From: Thermoplasmata archaeon
Lineage (GTDB): Archaea; Thermoplasmatota; Thermoplasmata; Thermoplasmatales; Thermoplasmataceae
Direction: 5' to 3'
Length of the DNA stretch: 17,133 bases
Assembly (NCBI GenBank): GCA_021811635.1
Contig: JAJZNS010000056.1
Span: forward strand, 1 to 17,133
The notes under the pieces were generated by a model. It saw only the letters and a list, made by a program, of their open reading frames with translations, was not told where the DNA came from and searched no databases. Position numbers and translations under genes: made by a program. Shown here one piece after another: positions 10,007-16,931 of the stretch (within the stretch, counting starts at the first letter, position 1; each line of letters opens with the position of its first letter).

Positions 10007-10682
10007 TCTTGGCCCAACCGGATACGACGATGCTCTTCGCATACAGAAGAAGGCCGTTCTGGCCGTGAAACGCGGGCATATTGATAGGGCGATTCTGTTT
10101 TTAGAGCACCCGCCAGTATACACTGTCGGCAGGAAGCCAATCCCTGAAAACTACATAGGCATAGTTCCTGTTGCGACGGAACGCGGTGGGGACATAACTT
10201 ATCATGGGCCAGGCCAGCTTGTCATCTACCCTATCCTGGATGTCCGCACAGACGGTAGAAGAGACCTAAGGGTTTTTGTGAACCGGATTATGGAAGCCAC
10301 GATCGGTGCACTCTCCACATGCGGTGTTTCAGCTGTAAAAGGCGAGATTGAGCCGGGAATATGGTGCAACGGAATGAAAATAGGTTCGGTGGGCATTGCC
10401 GTGGACGAAAACGTATCGTATCATGGGGTTTCAATCAACATTTCAAAAAGCGTACTGGACGGCTTTTCAAGAATAAGGCCGTGCGGAATGGATCCATCGG
10501 TTATGTCTTACGCAGAGGTGGAAAGAGATCGCCTGATCGCTGCCCTCATTTCAGAGTTCTCAGTGAAGTTCGGGTCTTTCCAGAAAATAACAAGGGAAGA
10601 ATTCGTTGAGGGGCTCTCAGGACTCCCTTCCAATTTCCCAGATCCTCTCCGGGATTCCTTTTCTCAGGTTGGCGGAGAGTGA
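9972..10682 (+). CDS. lipB: Octanoyltransferase LipB
   Basis: LipB moves octanoyl from acyl carrier protein (or an equivalent donor) to the lipoyl-domain lysine, producing the substrate for LipA. In 236 aa it shows VDLGPTGYDDAL (11-22), EHPPVYTVGRK, the signature RGGDITYHGPGQ (71-82), the catalytic lysine K136 in NGMKIGSVG, HGVSINI, and the catalytic cysteine C171 in RPCGMD. The start is TTG 9972, inside the end of the E3 gene (35-nt overlap), with GGGAG 3 nt before it; no standard start precedes it after a stop at 9948. Its 3' end overlaps the opposite-strand cobalamin adenosyltransferase gene by 66 bp. It closes the lipA-E1-E2-E3-lipB operon. The octanoyl donor in an archaeon without bacterial-type fatty acid synthesis is unknown from this sequence. 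Confidence 0.94.
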   Translation: MENRFISNPAVDLGPTGYDDALRIQKKAVLAVKRGHIDRAILFLEHPPVYTVGRKPIPENYIGIVPVATERGGDITYHGPGQLVIYPILDVRTDGRRDLRVFVNRIMEATIGALSTCGVSAVKGEIEPGIWCNGMKIGSVGIAVDENVSYHGVSINISKSVLDGFSRIRPCGMDPSVMSYAEVERDRLIAALISEFSVKFGSFQKITREEFVEGLSGLPSNFPDPLRDSFSQVGGE

Positions 10683-11150
10683 TTGCATAAAGAGGAGAGA
10701 GGATAACCTGTTCAGGTAGGACAGCATCGCCTTGCTTGTGTGGATCGCGTCAGAATACCTCACAACCATCCTTTCTACTGTTCTCGCCGTGGTTCTCGCA
10801 ACGTGAAGAACGGCAGATTCCTCTGAGCCCCCTGGAATAACGAAGAGTTTTATCCTGCCAACTTCGTTCCTGTAGAACAGGGTCCTTTCCTCAAGCCACT
10901 GCGTCCTTTCCTCCGTAATGGTTCTCTTCTTCCCATCAGCCAGTATATCCTCACCTATGGTGAACAGGTCAACCTGCGTTTGCCCGAGATCCGAAACGAT
11001 GTCGGGCCACTTCACGACAGTGGATGCCAGGCCTATAACTGAAATCAGGGAATCTATCTCTCCCTCTATTTCCACCACCATGTCACCTTTTGAAAGCCTC
11101 CCTCTGGACGGATTGTCTGTTTCGCCGGAATCTCCCTTCCTTGTGAACAT
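10617..11150 (-). CDS. ATP:cob(I)alamin adenosyltransferase, PduO/MMAB type
   Basis: This enzyme transfers the adenosyl group of ATP to cob(I)alamin to make coenzyme B12. The 177-aa protein matches the PduO-type family: FTRKGDSGET at the N-terminus (ATP-binding), a conserved acidic ExDSLIS helix near 29-37, PGGSEESAVLHVARTTARTVER (107-127) with the key arginines R119 and R123, and YLNRLSSLLF (145-154). ATG 11150 follows the alaX stop by 2 nt, with GGGGGAG upstream, so the two genes should form an operon. The last 66 bp lie opposite the end of lipB. It implies use of adenosylcobalamin, for example by class II ribonucleotide reductase or methylmalonyl-CoA mutase, neither of which is in the window. 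Confidence 0.93.
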   Translation of the reverse strand: MFTRKGDSGETDNPSRGRLSKGDMVVEIEGEIDSLISVIGLASTVVKWPDIVSDLGQTQVDLFTIGEDILADGKKRTITEERTQWLEERTLFYRNEVGRIKLFVIPGGSEESAVLHVARTTARTVERMVVRYSDAIHTSKAMLSYLNRLSSLLFMQSLSANLRKGIPERIWEIGRES

Positions 11151-11152
11151 CC

Positions 11153-11881
11153 CTACTCTCCCCCGTTTTCAAGTGTTATGACCATGCGCTTGTTATTTCT
11201 TCCCTTGTTCTCAATCTTTGACAGGGTGATCTTTCCAATCTCAGCCAGGTTGGAGACATGGGTACCGCCGTCCGCCTGCCTGTCTACTCCTTCGATTTCG
11301 ACTATGCGGACCTTGTCCATTGTCTTAAGGAGTTCTCTTCCAGGTGCCGTTCTGGCCAGGTTATCAATGCCTGCGGCCTCTTCCGCTGAAATGAAATACG
11401 ATCTTACCGGATGCTTTTCCCCGATGATCAGGTTTGACTGCCTTATGAACTCGTTCGCCTGTTCCATGCTGAAGCCTTCAAGAGCAAAATCCACCCTTGC
11501 CCTATCCTCATATATCTGGCTCCCGGTGATAATCCCTGCATACTCGGGTTTTCTGTTCACAACAGCATCTATCAGGTGTATTGCGGTATGGTACTTCATG
11601 TGCTGATACCTTCGCCCCCAGTCAATTTCCCCCTCAACTGTGTCCCCGATTTTGCCAGAAAACCCGCTAATCAAATGGGAAACATTCTCACCTGCCTTCC
11701 TCGTGTCTGTCACTTTAAAAACCGTTCCATCTGCGGTAATGATTCCAGTGTCAGCGGGTTGCCCACCTCCTGCAGGATAAAAAGCAGTTCTGTCCAGGAT
11801 CACCGATTCATCACTTACATCGATTACTGCCCCCTGGAATTTCCTGATGTATGTATCCTCCCAGTATATCTTTATGGTCAT
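11153..11881 (-). CDS. alaX: Alanyl-tRNA editing protein AlaX (AlaX-M type)
   Basis: AlaX hydrolyses mischarged Ser-tRNA(Ala) (or Gly-tRNA) in trans, a stand-alone version of the AlaRS editing domain. The 242-aa protein has the N-terminal AlaRS-like LDRTAFYPAGGGQPADTG (29-46), the zinc-binding H98-x3-H102 (YHTAIH), and the second zinc motif QADGGTHVSN with His208. The residue that is cysteine in the common QACGGTH form is aspartate here (D204). Length and the GGGQ glycine-rich motif fit AlaX-M. ATG 11881 lies about 25 nt downstream of a clear TATA box and has no Shine-Dalgarno site, so the mRNA is probably leaderless. The cobalamin adenosyltransferase follows 2 nt downstream. Confidence 0.94.
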   Translation of the reverse strand: MTIKIYWEDTYIRKFQGAVIDVSDESVILDRTAFYPAGGGQPADTGIITADGTVFKVTDTRKAGENVSHLISGFSGKIGDTVEGEIDWGRRYQHMKYHTAIHLIDAVVNRKPEYAGIITGSQIYEDRARVDFALEGFSMEQANEFIRQSNLIIGEKHPVRSYFISAEEAAGIDNLARTAPGRELLKTMDKVRIVEIEGVDRQADGGTHVSNLAEIGKITLSKIENKGRNNKRMVITLENGGE

Positions 11882-11900
11882 GCTCTGTAATTTGTTGGGT

Positions 11901-11910
11901 AATATATACC
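11901..11910 (-). promoter_or_regulatory. TATA box of the alaX operon
   Basis: The minus strand reads GGTATATATT, a strong archaeal box A centred about 25 nt from ATG 11881. It predicts transcription starting at or next to the alaX start codon, and so an alaX-adenosyltransferase operon separate from the DedA gene upstream on the same strand. Confidence 0.65.
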
Positions 11911-11963
11911 AATGAGGTTGCCGTGGCAGGAAAGCCTGTGATGCGAATAGAGTGAGTTTCCAG

Positions 11964-12740
11964 CTAATCCGAGAGCGGCTGCATTTCTTTCTTCATGCGC
12001 CTGGAGTGCGTAAAATAGACAGCGACGTAAATTGCGGAGAGGGCCGCAGCTGCTGCAAACACTGGGAGATTAGTTCTCTTCAGAGATTCCGTAAGAATGT
12101 CCACCCCAAAGTATCCAGATGCAACCAGTAAGGCGTATCTTGATCCTAGACCCGCAATATTTGCGAGCAGATATCTCGACTGCTTCATGGCGAGCATTCC
12201 GGATGCGAGTGCCATCGGTATGGTCACGTATGGAACGAAGCTTATTGCAAACACCGACATTGCCCCATGATCCTTTATCCACTTTTCGCTACTCTCGAAC
12301 CCCTTATCAGAAATTCTGAAATATTTCATTATCCGCATGACAAGAGGCCTTCCTCCCAGGCGGGTGGAGTAATAGATCCCCTGCAGCAGGAAGGCCATGG
12401 CTACTGTAGAGATCAGAAGGATCACAAATGGGTTATAGTCTCCCAGGGAGGAAGCGTATCCTCCTGCAGTGACTATGATGTAATCTGGGACGGGAGACAG
12501 CAGCAGGATCAGCAAGTATTCAGGATAGCCTACATCCCGGAACATTTGCTGGGCCGACGATCCAATGAAAGCCGTATTTCCTGGAGAAACTAAGCTGAGG
12601 TAATTGTTGACAAGCCAGAATGCGGAAATAGCCAGTGAAATAATGGCAAGCAGAAAAAAATAATGCAGAATATTCCATTTTTTACTCCATTCCTTCACTC
12701 TTGCTTCCACTTCCATATCGAAGGCTTCCCATTCTGCCAT
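11964..12740 (-). CDS. DedA/VTT (SNARE-associated) family membrane protein
   Basis: A polytopic membrane protein of about 258 aa with five or six hydrophobic segments (roughly residues 25-47, 76-97, 103-124, 160-182, 190-212, 224-246). The stretches SPVPDYIIVTAGGYAS and SFVPYVTIPMALASGML, followed by ANIAGLGSRYALLVASGYFGV, match the paired re-entrant loops of the VTT/DedA fold, linked in bacteria to lipid carrier flipping and membrane homeostasis. The first loop lacks the glutamate of the usual F/E-x-P-x-P-G/S-E form and has SPVPD instead. I used ATG 12740 (MAEWEAFDMEV); a GTG at 12752 would add four residues. The N-terminal 25 residues are charged and probably cytoplasmic. Function in this organism is not known. 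Confidence 0.82.
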   Translation of the reverse strand: MAEWEAFDMEVEARVKEWSKKWNILHYFFLLAIISLAISAFWLVNNYLSLVSPGNTAFIGSSAQQMFRDVGYPEYLLILLLSPVPDYIIVTAGGYASSLGDYNPFVILLISTVAMAFLLQGIYYSTRLGGRPLVMRIMKYFRISDKGFESSEKWIKDHGAMSVFAISFVPYVTIPMALASGMLAMKQSRYLLANIAGLGSRYALLVASGYFGVDILTESLKRTNLPVFAAAAALSAIYVAVYFTHSRRMKKEMQPLSD

Positions 12741-12857
12741 TACCACATGCACTTTTCGATGCAGAATGACCTGATACAGTAAGATTGAATCCGTATTTCT
12801 GTGTTTTCAGAGGCGGGATTTAGCAAATGAAAAATATTCAGCTGTCAATCATGTTCC

Positions 12858-13826
12858 ATGAAGTTCGGCATAATATCACCTGGAAATCATTTTATCAACA
12901 GGATCTACCCTGCAATGAAAAAGACCAAGTCGCAGATTTCTGCCGTATACTCAAGGCGTGGTACCTTCAGCAATCAGATTGCGGAAGAGACGCGATTACT
13001 GGTAACATCTGATCTGGAGGAATTTCTGAAGGGTGATTTCGAAGCTGTTTACATATCGTCCCCCAATTCACTGCATTACGCTGATGCCAATGCCTGCCTG
13101 AAAGCAGGAAAACACGTCCTGCTTGAAAAGCCTATGGCTCTCAGGTCAACGGACGCAGATAAACTGGTTTCGCTTGCAGAAAGTACCGGTATGAGACTGG
13201 CTGTTGGTTTCCACCTGAGATTCCATCCCGCATTGATTGAAATCCGGGATATGATCACTTCTGGAGAAATTGACCTGCCCGGTATCTCATACATTTCCGC
13301 TGAATGGGGAGGGCTCAGGGACCGTCACGGCAGGGAGGGTACCTGGTGGGGTGAAGAAAAAATGGCAGGGGGCGGATCTCTCGTCGGCACCGGAGTGCAT
13401 GTGCTGGACTCGTTAAATTATGTGACAGGAGAGCCCCCTCGGGAGATAACTGCAATGAGGTTCCCCGACATAGTTCTTGAATACACAACCTCCATCCTGA
13501 TAAGGTACGATCATTTTCCCGCCTGCGCCACTGTATCCGGGGGCGTTGCTTATCCGGAGAATTCCCTGAGGATAATAACAGATGAGGGGACCGTTGAAGC
13601 CACAGAAGTATATGGCACGGAAATCGGCGGATCCCTTCTGAAGAACGGAAAGGTTGTCCGGAAATACCCGAGGAGAAGCATATACGAGGAAGAGATCAGA
13701 GGTTTTGTGGATTATGTGGATGGCAAAGAATCCAGGATTGCCACGGCCGAGGATGGAGCGCTTGTGACCAGGGAACTTGAGGGCGTTCATCTTTCTTCGC
13801 AGAACAGAATCACGGTAAGGTTGTAG
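12858..13826 (+). CDS. Gfo/Idh/MocA family oxidoreductase
   Basis: A 322-aa NAD(P)-dependent sugar-type dehydrogenase. The N-terminal Rossmann domain begins KFGIISPGNHF, with SSPNSLHYADANACLKAGKHVLLEKPMA carrying the family's EKP motif (90-92). The C-terminal alpha/beta domain has GGGSLVGTGVHVLD, the conserved GGG...D/TxGxHxxD segment with the catalytic histidine. The first glycine-rich loop (GIISPGN) departs from the standard GxGxxG. Start at ATG 12858; an AT-rich AAATATTC about 23 nt upstream could be the TATA box of a leaderless transcript. The stop is 1 nt before the next gene, so it probably leads a three-gene operon. The substrate cannot be told from the sequence. Confidence 0.9.
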   Translation: MKFGIISPGNHFINRIYPAMKKTKSQISAVYSRRGTFSNQIAEETRLLVTSDLEEFLKGDFEAVYISSPNSLHYADANACLKAGKHVLLEKPMALRSTDADKLVSLAESTGMRLAVGFHLRFHPALIEIRDMITSGEIDLPGISYISAEWGGLRDRHGREGTWWGEEKMAGGGSLVGTGVHVLDSLNYVTGEPPREITAMRFPDIVLEYTTSILIRYDHFPACATVSGGVAYPENSLRIITDEGTVEATEVYGTEIGGSLLKNGKVVRKYPRRSIYEEEIRGFVDYVDGKESRIATAEDGALVTRELEGVHLSSQNRITVRL

Positions 13827-13827
13827 G

Positions 13828-14478
13828 ATGGGGGATCAGCATGCACCTATGTGGAGGAGGCTTGTTTTTTCCCATCCCATTGAAAAGAGGGATCAGGCGA
13901 GGGAGAAGGATTTTTCTTCCTACCTGATTCCGGCACCTGGAGAAACCAACCGGTTCTTCATTGAGTCAAGAAACGGGAAAGTCGATTTTTACATTTCAAG
14001 CACTTCAGTGGAATGCAGAAAACTGCTCGAAAGCTATTTTTTCCTGTGCTACGATGCCACCACTCAAGAGGTAAGCCCTGAGAGGATATCCGGCAAAACC
14101 ATTGCCTACGTCAACGCTGGCAGGGTGAACTTAAACGCAAAGGAACTCCAGGAACCCGGTTTTGTGAGATTTTTGGCATACTTGCCTTATTCCGCTGCCG
14201 GGCTGTTGCTTGACTATGAGGTCATAGTGGTATCAAAGGGAAATAGATCCAGAACAAAATATTCGTTTGCGATACGGATCGTCATGAATGGTAACCCCGG
14301 GCTGATGCAGGCAGCTGAAACCGCCGTAAGGATGAAGATTTCAGAACTGTACTCTTCAATAGGAATGAAGATGAAGCAGACCAGGAGACGTGTCATATCC
14401 TTCAGGCGGTCGCTACTCGGCACCCCCTTCAAGCTGACTTCATTTGTGGGCATTCCAACGGATGAGGGTTCCAAGTGA
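13828..14478 (+). CDS. Uncharacterised 216-aa protein coupled to a DNA methyltransferase
   Basis: I do not recognise this protein with confidence. It is soluble by appearance and rich in aromatic and basic residues, with a central beta-rich part (FFIESRNGKVDFYISSTS, then ECRKLLESYFFLCYDATTQE), a hydrophobic patch LAYLPYSAAGLLLDYEVIVV, and a basic helical C-terminus ending in TPFKLTSFVGIPTDEG. The arrangement faintly recalls the N-terminal domain found before the ATPase domain in HerA/VirB4-like archaeal DUF87 ATPases, which usually ends in a similar 'L..xxxxPT' segment, but no Walker motif follows. That similarity is inference only. It starts 1 nt after the oxidoreductase gene and its stop overlaps the GTG of the methyltransferase by 4 nt, so the two are probably translated together. 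Confidence 0.8.
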   Translation: MGDQHAPMWRRLVFSHPIEKRDQAREKDFSSYLIPAPGETNRFFIESRNGKVDFYISSTSVECRKLLESYFFLCYDATTQEVSPERISGKTIAYVNAGRVNLNAKELQEPGFVRFLAYLPYSAAGLLLDYEVIVVSKGNRSRTKYSFAIRIVMNGNPGLMQAAETAVRMKISELYSSIGMKMKQTRRRVISFRRSLLGTPFKLTSFVGIPTDEGSK

Positions 14479-15488
14479 TTCAGGAGGACATGCTGAAGAG
14501 GGTTGAAGCAGTCCTTACTGGAGCCATGTCATCACAGGAAAAGGAAGCAATTGACTCTGCAGTGGATGCCGCTGCATCGCTGCTGAATGCTGATCCTGAG
14601 GAGAACCATGTCATATACTGCCTTGACAAAGCCAGGAATAGCTACACTGTCGAAAGAAAGAAACATTACTGCAAGAGGGCAATATCGCTCATCAGGGGAA
14701 GGGATTCACTGCCGTATAGCGACATAATTCCATCAAGATGGATGAATTATCCCGAAGTAAAGACCGAGTCCATCTGGATTATGAAATCCCGCAAGAGAGA
14801 CGAATTTCATGATGCATCCTACTGGGGAAACTTCATCCCGCAGATTCCTGAGCAGTTGATTACAAGGTTTTCAAAGGCCGGTGAGGTAATTCTCGACCCG
14901 TTCATGGGAATGGGCACCACCATAGCTGAGGCAAGGAGGCTGGGACGCAGCGTGATAGGGGTTGAATTGTCAGGCGAGATAATTGGCAAAGCCACAGAGA
15001 AACTCGCAAAAGCGGGTTTGCTTGACGGTTATGTGAGGGTAGTGAAGGGTGATGCCTCAAGGGTGACAGAGGAAGCGCTTTTCGGGGACTGGAAAAGATC
15101 CGTGGACTTAATCATCATGCACCCTCCTTACCACGACATTATCAGGTTTTCCGACAACCCGGATGACCTTTCCAATTCGAAATCGGTGGATCATTTTCTC
15201 CAGAGATTGAAGGAGGTCCTTGAAAACCTCACCCGGTATCTTCCTGCCGGAAGGTTTCTTGCGCTGGTCATAGGGGACAAATACAGCGGTGGTGAGTGGA
15301 TTCCGCTTGGTTTCCTGAGCATGCGCCTGTTTCAGGAAAACGGGTATTTGCTGAAGAGCATAGTGGTCAAGAATTTTGAGGGGACGAGGGGAAAGAGGCT
15401 GCAGGAAAATCTTTGGAGATTCCGTGCACTGAAAGGAGGATATTATACCTTCAGGCACGAGTACATTTTCGTATTCAGGAAAAGATAG
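14475..15488 (+). CDS. Solitary DNA methyltransferase (N4-cytosine/N6-adenine type), HPPY motif IV
   Basis: A 337-aa SAM-dependent amino-methyltransferase. After an alpha-helical N-terminus of about 105 residues come YWGNFIPQIPEQLITRFS (motif X-like), motif I VILDPFMGMGTT (138-149), an acidic motif II (VIGVEL, E164), DAS (193-195), and the catalytic motif IV as HPPY (216-219) followed by HDIIRFS...DLSN. The order X-I-IV is that of the alpha or gamma classes, with little room for a separate target-recognition domain. HPPY replaces the usual D/N/S-PPY. No restriction enzyme gene is adjacent, so this looks like an orphan enzyme. Start GTG 14475 overlaps the previous stop (GTGA); ATG 14490, just after AGGAGG, is an alternative. 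The 3' end overlaps the opposite-strand Nudix gene by 14 bp. An RNA substrate is not excluded. Confidence 0.87.
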   Translation: MIQEDMLKRVEAVLTGAMSSQEKEAIDSAVDAAASLLNADPEENHVIYCLDKARNSYTVERKKHYCKRAISLIRGRDSLPYSDIIPSRWMNYPEVKTESIWIMKSRKRDEFHDASYWGNFIPQIPEQLITRFSKAGEVILDPFMGMGTTIAEARRLGRSVIGVELSGEIIGKATEKLAKAGLLDGYVRVVKGDASRVTEEALFGDWKRSVDLIIMHPPYHDIIRFSDNPDDLSNSKSVDHFLQRLKEVLENLTRYLPAGRFLALVIGDKYSGGEWIPLGFLSMRLFQENGYLLKSIVVKNFEGTRGKRLQENLWRFRALKGGYYTFRHEYIFVFRKR

Positions 15489-15909
15489 GTTCCAGACAAA
15501 GTTCAGAAAGATCGCGGACGGCATCCTTCATGTGCTGCCACTTGAGCATTGATATCGCCTTCCCCGGCCTGACCCATTTGAATTTATCGTGTTCCATTTC
15601 TGGATTGCCTGAGACGTCGACCATGGTTTCCCGCTTCACTTTCACCCCGTATATGTGTTCCCGGTAACTGGTTCCTGCTTTCTCGTAATGGAATAAACCA
15701 AGATTGACCAGGTCGAGGATCATTTCCGGTTTTATACCGCATTCTTCCTGCATTTCCCTGATTACCGCCTCGACGTTTGACTCCCCGTCTTCCACGTTTG
15801 CAGTCAGATTTTCCCAGTATGATCGCGGATGAGTGTAGTGCAGGAGCAGGAACTCCATTCCATCTGATGGCCTGTAAATCACTGCCTGAATCTTGCCTTT
15901 TTCAATCAT
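15475..15909 (-). CDS. Nudix hydrolase
   Basis: A 144-aa protein of the Nudix superfamily, which cleaves nucleoside diphosphates linked to another group. The Nudix box is VEDGESNVEAVIREMQEECGI, matching E-x7-REUxEExGU; the leading glycine of the box is replaced by alanine. Flanking features are the N-terminal QAVIYRPSDGMEFLLLHYTH and the C-terminal HDKFKWVRPGKAISML, typical of dNTP/Ap4A-type members. Overall it resembles MutT-like dATP or Ap4A pyrophosphohydrolases, but the substrate is not settled by sequence. ATG 15909 overlaps the stop of the upstream epimerase gene by 4 nt, which suggests coupled translation, and its 3' end overlaps the methyltransferase gene by 14 bp. Confidence 0.9.
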   Translation of the reverse strand: MIEKGKIQAVIYRPSDGMEFLLLHYTHPRSYWENLTANVEDGESNVEAVIREMQEECGIKPEMILDLVNLGLFHYEKAGTSYREHIYGVKVKRETMVDVSGNPEMEHDKFKWVRPGKAISMLKWQHMKDAVRDLSELCLEPIFS

Positions 15910-16835
15910 ACTCTACGCCTGATCACGTCAGATAGGGCAGGCATAAGATCGGGGAATTTAAAACTAAAGCCAATGTTCAGCAGTTTCGAGGCGGAAACCT
16001 TTCCCCCCCTGAAGATAAGATCTGCGCCCTTGCCGAATTTCAGCCTGATCAGAAATGATGGAATTGGTATCGAGGATGGCCTTTTCATCACCTTTCCCAG
16101 AATATCAGTGAATTCCCTGATGCGAACAGGATTTGGGGAAGCTGCGTTTATCGGCCCGGTGTACGAGGTGTTGGATAGAGCCTCCAGGACCAGCTTCACT
16201 TCATCATCAATATGGATCCATGAAAACCACTGGTTGCCTGGCTTGACGTACCCCCCCATGTATCTTCTGAATGTCGGGTAAATCTGTTTTAATGCGCCTC
16301 CTTCCGTTGATAAGACCACGCTGGTTCGCACATTTACCACCCTGGTGCCGAAACTTGCAGCCTTGTTTGCCTCCCTTTCCCATCTTGCAACCAGATTACC
16401 CCAGTAATCCCTCCCTGGCTGCATTTCTTCTTTCAGATCGGCCTCAGGTGGATTATCGTAACCATAGTAGCCGGAAGCGCTTCCGTTTACAAACACTGTT
16501 GGTGGCCTGGACTGGCGCGACATGGCATAGACAATATTCTTTACCAGATCTATCCTGCTTTCTTCTGCCTCCGAAAGATTCCTTCCGAATATGGGCGACC
16601 CGCTAAAGTTGACAACCATCCTTGCTTCGGCAAGATCGTCGGCCAGGTTTTCCTGGACACCAAGTTTCCTGAACGAAGCCCCAGGCACCGCCATTCTCGC
16701 CTTCTCAATATTCCTTGCGAATACAAGTACGGTTTCCCCGTTCGAACAGAGTGCCCTGCCTACGGCAGATCCTATAAGGCCCGTTCCACCAAAAATGGCA
16801 ATCTGTCCCTTTTCAGACATGAAGGAGTCATTCAT
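15906..16835 (-). CDS. TIGR01777-family NAD-dependent epimerase/dehydratase-like protein
   Basis: A 309-aa extended short-chain dehydrogenase. Features are the Rossmann GGTGLIGSAVGRAL (16-29), VVNFSGSPIFG, the family signature VFVNGSASGYYG (SxxGYYG in place of the classical YxxxK region), RTSVVLSTEGGAL, WFSWIHIDDEV, and a C-terminal DUF1731-like domain (FGKGADLIFRGGKVSASKLLNIGFSFKFP). Members such as E. coli YfcH and human SDR39U1 have no firmly known substrate. ATG 16835 is used; ATG 16820 (MSEKGQIAIFGG) is an equally good start, since no clear Shine-Dalgarno site precedes either and AT-rich elements lie upstream at about 16845 and 16865. The downstream Nudix gene overlaps by 4 nt. Confidence 0.92.
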   Translation of the reverse strand: MNDSFMSEKGQIAIFGGTGLIGSAVGRALCSNGETVLVFARNIEKARMAVPGASFRKLGVQENLADDLAEARMVVNFSGSPIFGRNLSEAEESRIDLVKNIVYAMSRQSRPPTVFVNGSASGYYGYDNPPEADLKEEMQPGRDYWGNLVARWEREANKAASFGTRVVNVRTSVVLSTEGGALKQIYPTFRRYMGGYVKPGNQWFSWIHIDDEVKLVLEALSNTSYTGPINAASPNPVRIREFTDILGKVMKRPSSIPIPSFLIRLKFGKGADLIFRGGKVSASKLLNIGFSFKFPDLMPALSDVIRRRV

Positions 16836-16931
16836 GGTTCGCTTAAAAATATTGCAATTCTTTTATTAATCAGGGAAGGAAATACAGAGTTGAAAATGAG
16901 AAGGAATTAAGTAACAACAGATCGGTTGCCC

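Noticed and set aside
11178..11606. 142-codon plus-strand open frame
   Set aside because: It lies opposite alaX, which has all its family motifs; the translation has none.
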